Positions 42,088 to 49,608 of a DNA stretch of 64,000 bases are shown piece after piece. This stretch comes from DATKJS01 sp964551995 (GTDB lineage Bacteria > Acidobacteriota > Aminicenantia > Aminicenantales > Saccharicenantaceae): assembly GCA_964551995.1 (NCBI GenBank), contig CAZKFD010000011.1, positions 1-64,000 of the forward strand, given 5' to 3'. How positions within the stretch are numbered: position 1 is the first letter of the stretch; the number at the start of each line of letters is the position of its first letter. Below the pieces are notes generated by a model. That model worked only from the letters and a program-made list of their open reading frames with translations. It did not search any database and was not told where the DNA came from. The position numbers and the translations under genes were made by a program.

Positions 42088-42510
42088 ATGCCGCCCGAAG
42101 TCAGGGTTGAAGCCGTTTATCAGGGCGGAATGCTCTTCCGGGGGAGGTCGGACCGGTCCGGCAAAACCGTGGACGCCGATTTCACCAAGGACGCCGAGCC
42201 CCCGGCGGGCTTCACGCCGCTCGAGCTCCTCCTGACGAGCCTTGTCTGCTGCAGCGGCCAGGTCGTCGTCGGCCTGCTCGGCAGGATGGGCCAGGAGGTC
42301 AAGGATCTGACCGTCCGGGCCCGGGCCACGAGGCGCGACATCCACCCCAAGGTCCTGACGGCGGTCGAACTCCTCTTCGAATTTCGCGGCGGGAGAATCG
42401 AAGGGGCTTCGGTCGAAAAAGCCTTCGAACTCTCCGAGGACCGCTTCTGTCCCGTCTGGGTCATGCTCAAAGCGAGCGTCCCCATCACCGCGAAGCACAT
42501 GATCGCCTAG
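42088..42510 (+). CDS. OsmC-like family protein
   Basis: 140 residues from ATG 42088, with AAAGGAGG five bases upstream. Redox cysteines: a CC pair in LLTSLVCCSGQVVVGLL and one in EDRFCPVWVML, in the spacing of the YhfA/OsmC-like branch rather than classical OsmC. The region PPAGFTPLELLL is family-typical. Probable organic peroxide or thiol metabolism in the cytoplasm. The same frame continues for about 60 codons after the stop without another stop until 42690, but no start or family was recognised there. Confidence 0.83.
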   Translation: MPPEVRVEAVYQGGMLFRGRSDRSGKTVDADFTKDAEPPAGFTPLELLLTSLVCCSGQVVVGLLGRMGQEVKDLTVRARATRRDIHPKVLTAVELLFEFRGGRIEGASVEKAFELSEDRFCPVWVMLKASVPITAKHMIA

Positions 42511-42679
42511 GAGGATTCATCGTGGCCTGACGAAAGGACGAATCGCCGGCGAGCTCCCGACGGGCGGCGTCCGCTGAAGGCCCCGCGATGGGGGAAGATC
42601 TTCGTGGCCGAAGAGACGCTTCGCGGCCAGGTCGTCAAGTGGGGCGACCTTTGGGGGGGCGGAACGATGGACGTGAGCC

Positions 42680-43714
42680 TCAAGGCGTGACGATCGCCTT
42701 GAGGATGCCGTCCCGGCGGGCCGCAGCCATCTCGTAGGCCTTGGCGGCATCCTCGAGCCGGAAAGAGTGGGTGGCCAGGAAATCTACCCGGATCCGGCCG
42801 GAATGGATCATTCCCACAGCCTTCCCCAGGCAGCCGTTCTGGCGCCGGACGCTCTGGATGCGGATCTCCTTCCGCCTCAGCCGGCTGCTCTCGAAGGACA
42901 CTCTGGACTCGAGAGGGATGCCGACGACGACGATCGTTCCGCCCGGTTTGACCAGCGCCACGGCCTGGTCGAGGGCCGCCTGGTCGCCGCAGCACTCGAA
43001 AATGAGGTCCAGGCCCAGGGATTCCCGGCGGAGGATCTCGTCGACGACGTCCTCGCGGTCGGGGTTGCCCGACCAATCGGCCCCGGCCGCGTCGGCGGCC
43101 CGCACGCGCGCCTCCATCTTGTCCGTCGCATAAAGAAAGCCGGCCCCCTCCGCCTTGAGAACCATGAGCGCGCACAGCCCGATCGGCCCGGCGCCGAGGA
43201 CGGCGGCCGTCTTCCCCCGGACCGCTCCGGCCAGCCCCGTGGCGTAGACCGCGATGGAGAGAGGTTCGGCCAGAGCCCCTTGGACAGCGGTCATCTTAGC
43301 GGGAAGCGGGACGCAGTTCCGCTCCGGGGCGAGCATGAATTCGGCCATGCCGCCGGTGAGCTCCCCATAGTGACCGAGAAACAGAAGCTTGCGGCAGGTA
43401 TGAGGCCGCCCTGTCCGGCACTGGTCGCAGGTCCCGCAGGAGACGGCCGGCTCGATGACGACCGCGCTCCCGGGCTTGACTCGAGTGACGCCCCGGCCGG
43501 CGGCTTCGACGACGCCGGCACACTCGTGTCCGGGGATGAACGGGTAGCGCACCCGGTCTGCGCCGACGGAATCCGAGAGGTAGTAATGCAGGTCGCTGCC
43601 GCAGATCCCGACCGCCCGGTTGCGGACGAGGACAGCGTCGTCTCCCCCGATCTGCGGCTCCGGGACGTCCCGGACCTCGACTTTTCCCGGCCCGGTGAGG
43701 ACGGCGGCTTTCAT
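42680..43714 (-). CDS. Zinc-dependent medium-chain dehydrogenase (threonine/polyol dehydrogenase-like)
   Basis: 344 residues from the ATG ending at 43714. Catalytic zinc ligands are in GICGSDLHYYLSD (Cys) and FIPGHECAGVVEAAG (His/Glu); the structural zinc loop is SCGTCDQCRTGRPHTC; the dinucleotide loop is AAVLGAGPIGLCALMVLKA. This places it among sorbitol/threonine/galactitol-1-phosphate dehydrogenases. Substrate not determined. A TATAAT box sits just upstream on the minus strand. The 3' end overlaps the unassigned open frame mentioned under the preceding OsmC-like gene. Confidence 0.88.
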   Translation of the reverse strand: MKAAVLTGPGKVEVRDVPEPQIGGDDAVLVRNRAVGICGSDLHYYLSDSVGADRVRYPFIPGHECAGVVEAAGRGVTRVKPGSAVVIEPAVSCGTCDQCRTGRPHTCRKLLFLGHYGELTGGMAEFMLAPERNCVPLPAKMTAVQGALAEPLSIAVYATGLAGAVRGKTAAVLGAGPIGLCALMVLKAEGAGFLYATDKMEARVRAADAAGADWSGNPDREDVVDEILRRESLGLDLIFECCGDQAALDQAVALVKPGGTIVVVGIPLESRVSFESSRLRRKEIRIQSVRRQNGCLGKAVGMIHSGRIRVDFLATHSFRLEDAAKAYEMAAARRDGILKAIVTP

Positions 43715-43723
43715 GGCTCCATT

Positions 43724-43752
43724 ATTATAGAACATCGGGGTCGGCTTCGAAA
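43724..43752 (-). promoter_or_regulatory. Candidate promoter of the dehydrogenase gene
   Basis: On the minus strand TATAAT (complement of 43724-43729) with TTTCGA 17 bases upstream. The -35 is poor and the -10 lies only about 10 bases from the start. Confidence 0.35.
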
Positions 43753-43842
43753 GGCCGGCTGTCCCCTGTCGCGTCCGCCCCGGCGGGACGCGCCGGACGG
43801 AGACTAGGATTTTTCGGGAGAATATGGTAAGCAGTAAACGCA

Positions 43843-45117
43843 ATGGTCGAAGATCATGACGAAGCGGCCGCGCCCGGCCCCCCGCCGCCGTCGCTCGTCT
43901 CCGCGGTCCCGGGGCTTACGGGCCGGTTAGCGGCCCTTTGGCTGGAAGACGGCGGCCGGCCGGACCTCGGGCGGACTTTCGCCGGTCGCGAGCGAAAGCC
44001 GCGAGAAAAAGCCCTGGCCGTCTTCCTCGATGCCGTTCTGGCGGAGACGAAGCGGCCGCCGCTCGCGCCGACCGATCGCGAGGCCGCTCAAAGGCGGATC
44101 TTCGAGGCCTTCGAACGGTTCGCGCGGACGGCCCTGGACTGGGAGGACCGGCACATCGATATCCTTCTCTCCGGCGGCTTCGGCCGGGCGGCGAATGAAT
44201 TTGTCCGCAAAGCGAAGGATTTCGATGCGGCCCTCCGCTCGCAGGACATCTTCCAGGCTTGCCGGAACGTCTGGGTGGCGAACGGCCTCCAGCGCCTTCT
44301 CGGCCGGCCGGTCCGGCTGACGCCGGCGATCTTCGCCTACAGCCTTCTTTATCCCTATACGGACAATTATCTCGATGACCCGGAAACGGGGGAAGAAACG
44401 AAACGCTCTTTCAACGGCCGGCTCCGCTCCCGCCTCGAAGGCCGCGAGGTCGGGCCCGGGAACGGCCGGGAAAGGCGGATTTTCGATCTTGTGGCGATGA
44501 TCGAGACTGAGCACGACCGGGCCCGTCATCCGCAGGTCTTCGAAAGCCTGCTCGCGATCCACGAGTCCCAGGTGAAGAGCCTCGGGCTGCTCCGTTCGGA
44601 CCGGCCGGTCGGGGAGGCCGAAGCCGTGAAAATCGGCCTCGAAAAAGGCGGGACATCGGTCCTGGCGGATGGATGCCTGGCCGCCGGCTTGCTGGCTCCC
44701 GGCGAGATCGCATTCCTGTTCGGCTTCGGGGCTTTTCTGCAGCTCATGGACGACCTCGAGGATGTCGAAGAAGACGGGCGGGCGGGGCTTCAGACGGTCT
44801 TTTCCCGCTCTGCCGGGCGAGAGCCGCTCGACGCGGTCACGGACCGCACGTTCCGGCTCGGCGTGGCTGTCCTAGGAGGCCTTGATGGCTTCGGCGTCCC
44901 GGACGCCGAGCCCCTCAGGGAACTCATCCGTTCCAGCCTCGTCCAGGGTCTGGTCATGTCGGCAGGACGGTTTGGCAGGCTCTACAGCCGGGCCTACCTC
45001 AGGGCGCTCGAGGCGCACGCGCCGTTCCGCTTTTCCTTCCACAACAGAGAGCGGCGCAAGCTCACGCGCCGCCGGGCCGCGATCGGCCGCCTCTTCGAAT
45101 CCTTCGCTAAGGCCTGA
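43843..45117 (+). CDS. Class-I isoprenoid-synthase-fold protein, substrate unknown
   Basis: 424 residues, largely helical. Two acidic metal-binding motifs at the usual separation are visible: YTDNYLDDPETGEE near residue 170 and LQLMDDLEDVEEDGRAG near 305, the second a good DDxxD. The arrangement matches class-I terpene/prenyl synthases and squalene/phytoene synthase relatives, but the Arg-rich and chain-length regions of polyprenyl synthases are absent. It is divergent from the dehydrogenase and has no other pathway gene nearby, so the product cannot be named. A stem-loop follows in the 290-base gap before the isomerase gene; nothing else was found there. Confidence 0.7.
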   Translation: MVEDHDEAAAPGPPPPSLVSAVPGLTGRLAALWLEDGGRPDLGRTFAGRERKPREKALAVFLDAVLAETKRPPLAPTDREAAQRRIFEAFERFARTALDWEDRHIDILLSGGFGRAANEFVRKAKDFDAALRSQDIFQACRNVWVANGLQRLLGRPVRLTPAIFAYSLLYPYTDNYLDDPETGEETKRSFNGRLRSRLEGREVGPGNGRERRIFDLVAMIETEHDRARHPQVFESLLAIHESQVKSLGLLRSDRPVGEAEAVKIGLEKGGTSVLADGCLAAGLLAPGEIAFLFGFGAFLQLMDDLEDVEEDGRAGLQTVFSRSAGREPLDAVTDRTFRLGVAVLGGLDGFGVPDAEPLRELIRSSLVQGLVMSAGRFGRLYSRAYLRALEAHAPFRFSFHNRERRKLTRRRAAIGRLFESFAKA

Positions 45118-45232
45118 TTCGGCTTGGAAGTACGTTCTTTTGCCGAAGATCAGGTGGGGACTGCTATGCGGGGCAGGAGGCCGCCCGACAAAAGGAAGCA
45201 AAAGAATCATACTCTCCTTAGGGATATTTACC

Positions 45233-45267
45233 AGAAGTGGAGCTCCGAGTAGCTCCGCTCCACTTCT
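45233..45267. repeat. Perfect 11-bp inverted repeat (stem-loop) between convergent genes
   Basis: AGAAGTGGAGC (45233-45243) and GCTCCACTTCT (45257-45267) around a 13-base loop. It lies between the ends of two convergent genes and may end transcription from both sides, although no T-run follows. Confidence 0.6.
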
Positions 45268-45406
45268 GCCGGTCGCTCCTTAGAATCCGCTCCCTGCCGG
45301 AAGGGGACCCGGCGGGATTTTCGACGGGGGAGCCGGGACAGGTTTCTGGGGCCGGGCGATAAGGGTGGCCTTTATTCCCGTTCTAACCGATACTCGAGAG
45401 CTTAGC

Positions 45407-46885
45407 CTAGAACGGATTTTCAGTCGGGTAGAGCATCCCGACGGGCTGGTTGAATGAGAGGTCGCCGATCCCGAGCATGCGCATGGCTGCCCAGAAGGCC
45501 GCCCCGGCGTGACGGAAGGCGACGGCCGTATGGTGCGGGAATCGCTTCCCGATAAGCACGTGCCGGTAGAACCGCCCCATCTCCCGGATGCCGATGACGC
45601 CGATGCCGCCGAACGATTTCGGGTCGATGTCGAGGACTTCCCCCTCGGCGATGTACGACCTCAGGACCGTGTCGGCCGTCGATTGGAGCCGGAAGATCGT
45701 GACCTCGCCGGTCCGGATCCGGCCTTCGAGCGTGCCGCGGGTAATATCCGGCGCCTTGCCCGGTTCGATGAGCCGGTGCATGATGAACTGGTAGCTCATC
45801 TGCGGATTCAGCATGCACGGGGCGGGAGTGTTGCCGCAGTGGAAGCCCATGAAAAGGTCCGTCGGCTTGTAGGCGCCAACGGCCTTCTTCGCGGTCCGGA
45901 TCATGTCCGCCGGGACAGTGTTGTTGATGTCCAGAAGGGTCGCCGGGAGCTCCGTCGCGCACGTGCATATGTATTCGCTCAGGGCGCCGTAGATGTCGAC
46001 TTCGCAGGCCACGGGGATGCCCCGCGAGGCCAGCCGCGAGTTGACATAGCACGGCACGAAGCCGAAGAAGGATTCGAAGGCCGGCCAGCACTTGTCGGCG
46101 AAGACGCCGTATTCGGAGTCGCCCAGATTCTTCTCCATGAACTCGAGGAGCGCCACCTCGAACTGGGCCAGCTTGGGCAGGAGGTCCGGAAACGGGTTCC
46201 CGCCGCCGAGCTCACGGGCCATGTCCCGGGCGACGGACTTGATGGAGGGGCGGCCCTTCGCCTTGAGGAAGATGTCGTAAAGGTCGAGCTCGCTGTTTTC
46301 CATGATCTCGACGCCGAGGTCATAGAGCGGCTTGATGGGCGCGTTGCAGGCCAGGAAATCCTGTGGCCGGGGCCCGAAGGAAAAGATCTTGAGCCGGGCC
46401 AGGCCGAGGAGAACGCGGGCGACGGGCACGAAGTCCCGGATCATCCCGGCGACTTCTTCGGCGGCCCCGACCGGGGACTCGGGGATGTGGGTCCGGAGCC
46501 TGCGGAGTCCGGCGTTGTAGGATGTGTTGAGCAGGCCGCAGTAGGCGTCGCCACGGCCGCCGACGAGGTCCTTTCCGCTCTCTTCGGCCGCGGCGGCGAA
46601 CATCACCGGCCCGCCGAACTTCTGGGCCAGCAGGGTCGTCGGACCCTCGGGCCCGAAGTTGCCGAGGTAAACGACGAGGGCGTTGACGCCCCGCGTCCGG
46701 ATCTCCTCGAGGCCCGCCCGGGCGTCGATCTCGTTCTCCACGGTCGTCTTGATCTCCGTGACCGGGAGCCCGGCCCTGCGGCACTCGGCCACGACGCGGG
46801 CGCGCCGTTTGCGCGACAGATCGACCGGGAAGCAGTCGCGGCTGACGGCCACAATGCCGAGTCTGACATTCGGGATGTTCTTCAT
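45407..46885 (-). CDS. L-fucose/L-arabinose isomerase family protein (sugar isomerase of the ara operon)
   Basis: 492 residues from the ATG ending at 46885, with AAGGAG upstream and a four-base overlap with the epimerase stop. The N-terminus (LGIVAVSRDCFPVDLSRKRR) and C-terminal half place it in the FucI/AraA superfamily; candidate metal ligands are Glu in ACEVDIYGALSEY, Asp in LLDINNTVPAD and His in LFMGFHCGNTP. It is distinct from classical AraA but lies in an operon with ribulokinase and ribulose-5-phosphate epimerase, so isomerisation of L-arabinose to L-ribulose is the likely role; L-fucose is the alternative. It is the last gene of the operon. Confidence 0.83.
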   Translation of the reverse strand: MKNIPNVRLGIVAVSRDCFPVDLSRKRRARVVAECRRAGLPVTEIKTTVENEIDARAGLEEIRTRGVNALVVYLGNFGPEGPTTLLAQKFGGPVMFAAAAEESGKDLVGGRGDAYCGLLNTSYNAGLRRLRTHIPESPVGAAEEVAGMIRDFVPVARVLLGLARLKIFSFGPRPQDFLACNAPIKPLYDLGVEIMENSELDLYDIFLKAKGRPSIKSVARDMARELGGGNPFPDLLPKLAQFEVALLEFMEKNLGDSEYGVFADKCWPAFESFFGFVPCYVNSRLASRGIPVACEVDIYGALSEYICTCATELPATLLDINNTVPADMIRTAKKAVGAYKPTDLFMGFHCGNTPAPCMLNPQMSYQFIMHRLIEPGKAPDITRGTLEGRIRTGEVTIFRLQSTADTVLRSYIAEGEVLDIDPKSFGGIGVIGIREMGRFYRHVLIGKRFPHHTAVAFRHAGAAFWAAMRMLGIGDLSFNQPVGMLYPTENPF

Positions 46886-47586
46886 TGGGACTCTCCTTTT
46901 TTCTGACCGTAATAGGCGTGGGGGCCGTGTTTCCTCTGATAATGCTTTTCCAGCAGGTAATCCTCGAGGGGGGGCTGATCGCCGCGGATTGCGAGCGTGC
47001 CGAAGGCCATCTTGGCCACCCGCTCCAGGATAATGTTGACGCGGACGGCCTCGCCGGGCGTCCGGCCCCAGGTGAACGGCCCGTGGCCGGCGACGAGGAC
47101 GGCCGGGATGACGAGCGGGCTGAGGCCCCGGAAGCGGTCCACGATGACCCGGCCCGTATTGAGCTCGTAGTTCCCGCCGACCTCGGACTCCGTCAGCTGA
47201 CGCGTCATCGGGACCGGCCCGTGGAACAGGTCGGCGTGGGTCGTGCCCAGGCACGGAATTTCCTTGCGGGCCTGGGCGAACATCGTCGCGTACTCGCTGT
47301 GCGTGTGGGAGACGCCTCCGATCTCGGGGAAGGCCTTGTAGAGCTCGATGTGGGTCGGCGTATCCGAGGAGGGATTGAGCCCTCCCTCGACGACCCGGCC
47401 TTCGAGGTCGACGAGGACCATGTCTTCGACCTTCATCTCGTCATAGGGCATGCCGCTCGGTTTGATGGCCAGGATGCCCCGTTTGCGGTCCAGGCCGCTG
47501 ACGTTCCCGAAGGTCAGGATGACGAGCCCGGCCCGGGTGAGCTCGAGGTTGGCCGTCCAGACGAATTCCTTGAGTTCGGCGAGCAT
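46882..47586 (-). CDS. araD: L-ribulose-5-phosphate 4-epimerase
   Basis: 234 residues from the ATG ending at 47586; GAGGAG lies inside the end of araB. Zinc-site histidines are in GGVSHTHSEYATMFAQA and AVLVAGHGPFTWGRTP; the start (LAELKEFVWTANLELTRAG) and the KPSGMPYDEMKVEDMV loop are class II aldolase/AraD typical. It converts L-ribulose 5-phosphate to D-xylulose 5-phosphate. Stop and next start overlap (ATGA), linking it tightly to the isomerase. Confidence 0.93.
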   Translation of the reverse strand: MLAELKEFVWTANLELTRAGLVILTFGNVSGLDRKRGILAIKPSGMPYDEMKVEDMVLVDLEGRVVEGGLNPSSDTPTHIELYKAFPEIGGVSHTHSEYATMFAQARKEIPCLGTTHADLFHGPVPMTRQLTESEVGGNYELNTGRVIVDRFRGLSPLVIPAVLVAGHGPFTWGRTPGEAVRVNIILERVAKMAFGTLAIRGDQPPLEDYLLEKHYQRKHGPHAYYGQKKGESQ

Positions 47587-47588
47587 GC

Positions 47589-49295
47589 TCAACTCCTCAG
47601 CTGGCGGTCCCGGATCGCCAGGAGCTCCTTCATGACCGGGAAGAGATGGCCCGCCCACTCCCGCGTCCCGAAGGCGTCGTGGAGCTCGCGGTAGAGCCGG
47701 TAGAGCCGGACGTATATTTCGTGGCGCTCCGGAGACGGCCTGTACGTCTTCTTCTTGAATCCGGACATGGCGGCCTGGGCCTCGGCGAAGGTGTCGTGGC
47801 CGCCGCCGGCTCTTCGGGCCGCCACGGCCCCGGCCATGGCCGCGCCGAGGGCGCAGGTCTGCGCCGAGCGGGCGATCTTCATCTCGAGGCCGATGACGTC
47901 GGCGTAGATCTGCATGACGAGCGGGTTCTTCTCGGCGATCCCGCCGCAGTTGACGACCTCGCGGATCTCGACGCCGAACTCGCGGAACCTCTGGATGATG
48001 GTCAGGGCGCCGAAGGCCGTGGCCTCGATGAGGGCCCTGTAGATCTCCTCGGGCCTGGTGTGGAGCGTCAGGCCGAGGATGAGGCCGGTCAGGCGCTGAT
48101 CGACCAGGACCGTCCGGTTCCCGTTGTGCCAGTCGAGGGCGAGGAGGCCCGACGCGCCGGGCCTGAGGGCCGCGGCCTTCCGGGTCAGGGCCTCGTGGGA
48201 GCCCTTTTTCGGTCCGCCCGGTTCGATCTCGTTGACGAACCAGTTGAAGATGTCTCCGACGGCCGATTGGCCGGCCTCGAGTCCCAGGTATCCCGGCAGG
48301 ACGGACCCGTCGACGATGCCGCAGAGGCCGGGAATGTCCGGCAGCTTCTCGCCGGCGGGCCAAACGCAGATGTCGCAGGTGCTCGTGCCGACGATCTTGA
48401 CGAAGCGGCCCGTATCCACCCCCGAGCCGACCCCGCCCAGGTGTGCGTCGAAGGCCCCGACCGCGACGGGGATGCCGGGCCTCAGTCCGAGGGCCTTGGC
48501 CCACTCCCGCGTCAGGGCGCCGGCCGGGGTGTCCGACGTATAGGTCTTCTTGTACAGGCGGTCGCGGAGCTCGCCGAGCCTCGGGTCGAGCCGGACCAGG
48601 AACTCCCGCGCGGGCAGGCCTCCCCAGGCGTCGTTGAACATCGCCTTGTGGCCGGCCGCGCAGCGGCTCCGCTTCATGAGCAAAGGGTCGGTCGTCCCCG
48701 TCAGGACCGCGGGGAGATAATCGGCGCATTCGACCCAGGAAAACGCGGCCGCCGAAACCTTCGGGTCGACGTGCAGGGCGTGGCGGATCTTGCTCCAGAA
48801 CCATTCCGAGGAATACGTCCCGCCGCACTTGGCCAGATATTCGGGATGCTCCTTCGCCGCCAGGGCCGTAATCTCGGCGGCTTCGGCGTGGCCCGTGTGG
48901 TCTTTCCAGAGCCAGGCCTGGGCGTTCGGGTTTTTCCGGAACTCCCGATAGAGGGCCAGCGGCTTTCCGACGCGGTCCACGGGGAGCGGCGTCGAGCCCG
49001 TGGTGTCGATGCCGATCCCGATGACGTCCGCGGGATCGAACGTCCGGCTCTTCTTCCGGACCAACAGGACCGCCTCCCTCACCGTCGACCGGATTCCCGC
49101 CAACCAGTCGGCGGGATTCTGGCGGGCCAGATTAGGGTCCTTGGGATCGAGGATGATGCCGGCATGCCCCGTCAGATAGTCGAAGATGGCGGTTCCGACC
49201 TCGTTCCCGTTCCGGATGTCGACGATGAGGGCCCGGACCGAATTGGTCCCGAAATCGAGGCCGATGGCGTACTTGGATTTTCCCATATCAGGCAA
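47589..49295 (-). CDS. araB: Ribulokinase (FGGY family)
   Basis: 568 residues. AIGLDFGTNSVRALIVDIRN is the FGGY phosphate-1 loop with the ribulokinase-type DFGTxSVRA; IGIDTTGSTPLPVD, GTYSSEWFWSKI, GAFDAHLGGVGSG (catalytic Asp) and the phosphate-2 NCGGIAEKNPLVMQIYADV follow. It phosphorylates L-ribulose. Start: TTG ending at 49295 has AAGGAG six bases upstream; the ATG ending at 49286 is the alternative. It leads the araB-araD-isomerase operon and diverges from the BNR/GH127 genes. Confidence 0.93.
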   Translation of the reverse strand: MPDMGKSKYAIGLDFGTNSVRALIVDIRNGNEVGTAIFDYLTGHAGIILDPKDPNLARQNPADWLAGIRSTVREAVLLVRKKSRTFDPADVIGIGIDTTGSTPLPVDRVGKPLALYREFRKNPNAQAWLWKDHTGHAEAAEITALAAKEHPEYLAKCGGTYSSEWFWSKIRHALHVDPKVSAAAFSWVECADYLPAVLTGTTDPLLMKRSRCAAGHKAMFNDAWGGLPAREFLVRLDPRLGELRDRLYKKTYTSDTPAGALTREWAKALGLRPGIPVAVGAFDAHLGGVGSGVDTGRFVKIVGTSTCDICVWPAGEKLPDIPGLCGIVDGSVLPGYLGLEAGQSAVGDIFNWFVNEIEPGGPKKGSHEALTRKAAALRPGASGLLALDWHNGNRTVLVDQRLTGLILGLTLHTRPEEIYRALIEATAFGALTIIQRFREFGVEIREVVNCGGIAEKNPLVMQIYADVIGLEMKIARSAQTCALGAAMAGAVAARRAGGGHDTFAEAQAAMSGFKKKTYRPSPERHEIYVRLYRLYRELHDAFGTREWAGHLFPVMKELLAIRDRQLRS

Positions 49296-49339
49296 CTTCC
49301 GCTCCTTTCCGGCGGCCGCGCCGCTCGGACCGCTTTCTT

Positions 49340-49367
49340 ATTATATCCAGCCGGGTGGGGAGGGCAA
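49340..49367 (-). promoter_or_regulatory. Promoter of the ara operon
   Basis: On the minus strand TTGCCC (complement of 49362-49367), 16-base spacer, TATAAT (complement of 49340-49345), about 45 bases upstream of araB. Confidence 0.6.
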
Positions 49368-49529
49368 TACGGCCGGAAAATAATCCCCGGCACTTCGGCG
49401 GCACGATCGAGAGCACATCTCCATCAGTGCCCGTCATTTGCGTTTCAGATGATCAAGAAGTGACTTGAGTGAAAGGCGCGCCTGGACGTCCATTGTGGAA
49501 AAAAATTGCTTATTTTCGCGCTTCACTAT

Positions 49530-49544
49530 GATATATAATATATC
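49530..49544. promoter_or_regulatory. 15-bp palindrome in the araB/BNR divergent region
   Basis: GATATATAATATATC is an exact palindrome around a central base and overlaps TATAAT (49534-49539), which serves the plus-strand gene. It resembles the repeat upstream of the glycyl-radical operon at 35976. A regulator site is plausible; being AT-rich, it may also be only a strong -10. Confidence 0.5.
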
Positions 49545-49608
49545 AGCCCTGCAATGCCATGATATTTTTCACTCTTTTAGGAGAAATCCCTGTTTCATTG
49601 GAGGTCCG

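Noticed and set aside
42511..42690. Open frame continuing after the OsmC-like stop, ending WGDLWGGGTMDVSLKA
   Set aside because: No start codon with a ribosome site, no recognised family, and it overlaps the end of the dehydrogenase. Could be a gene scrap, but the evidence is too thin to annotate.
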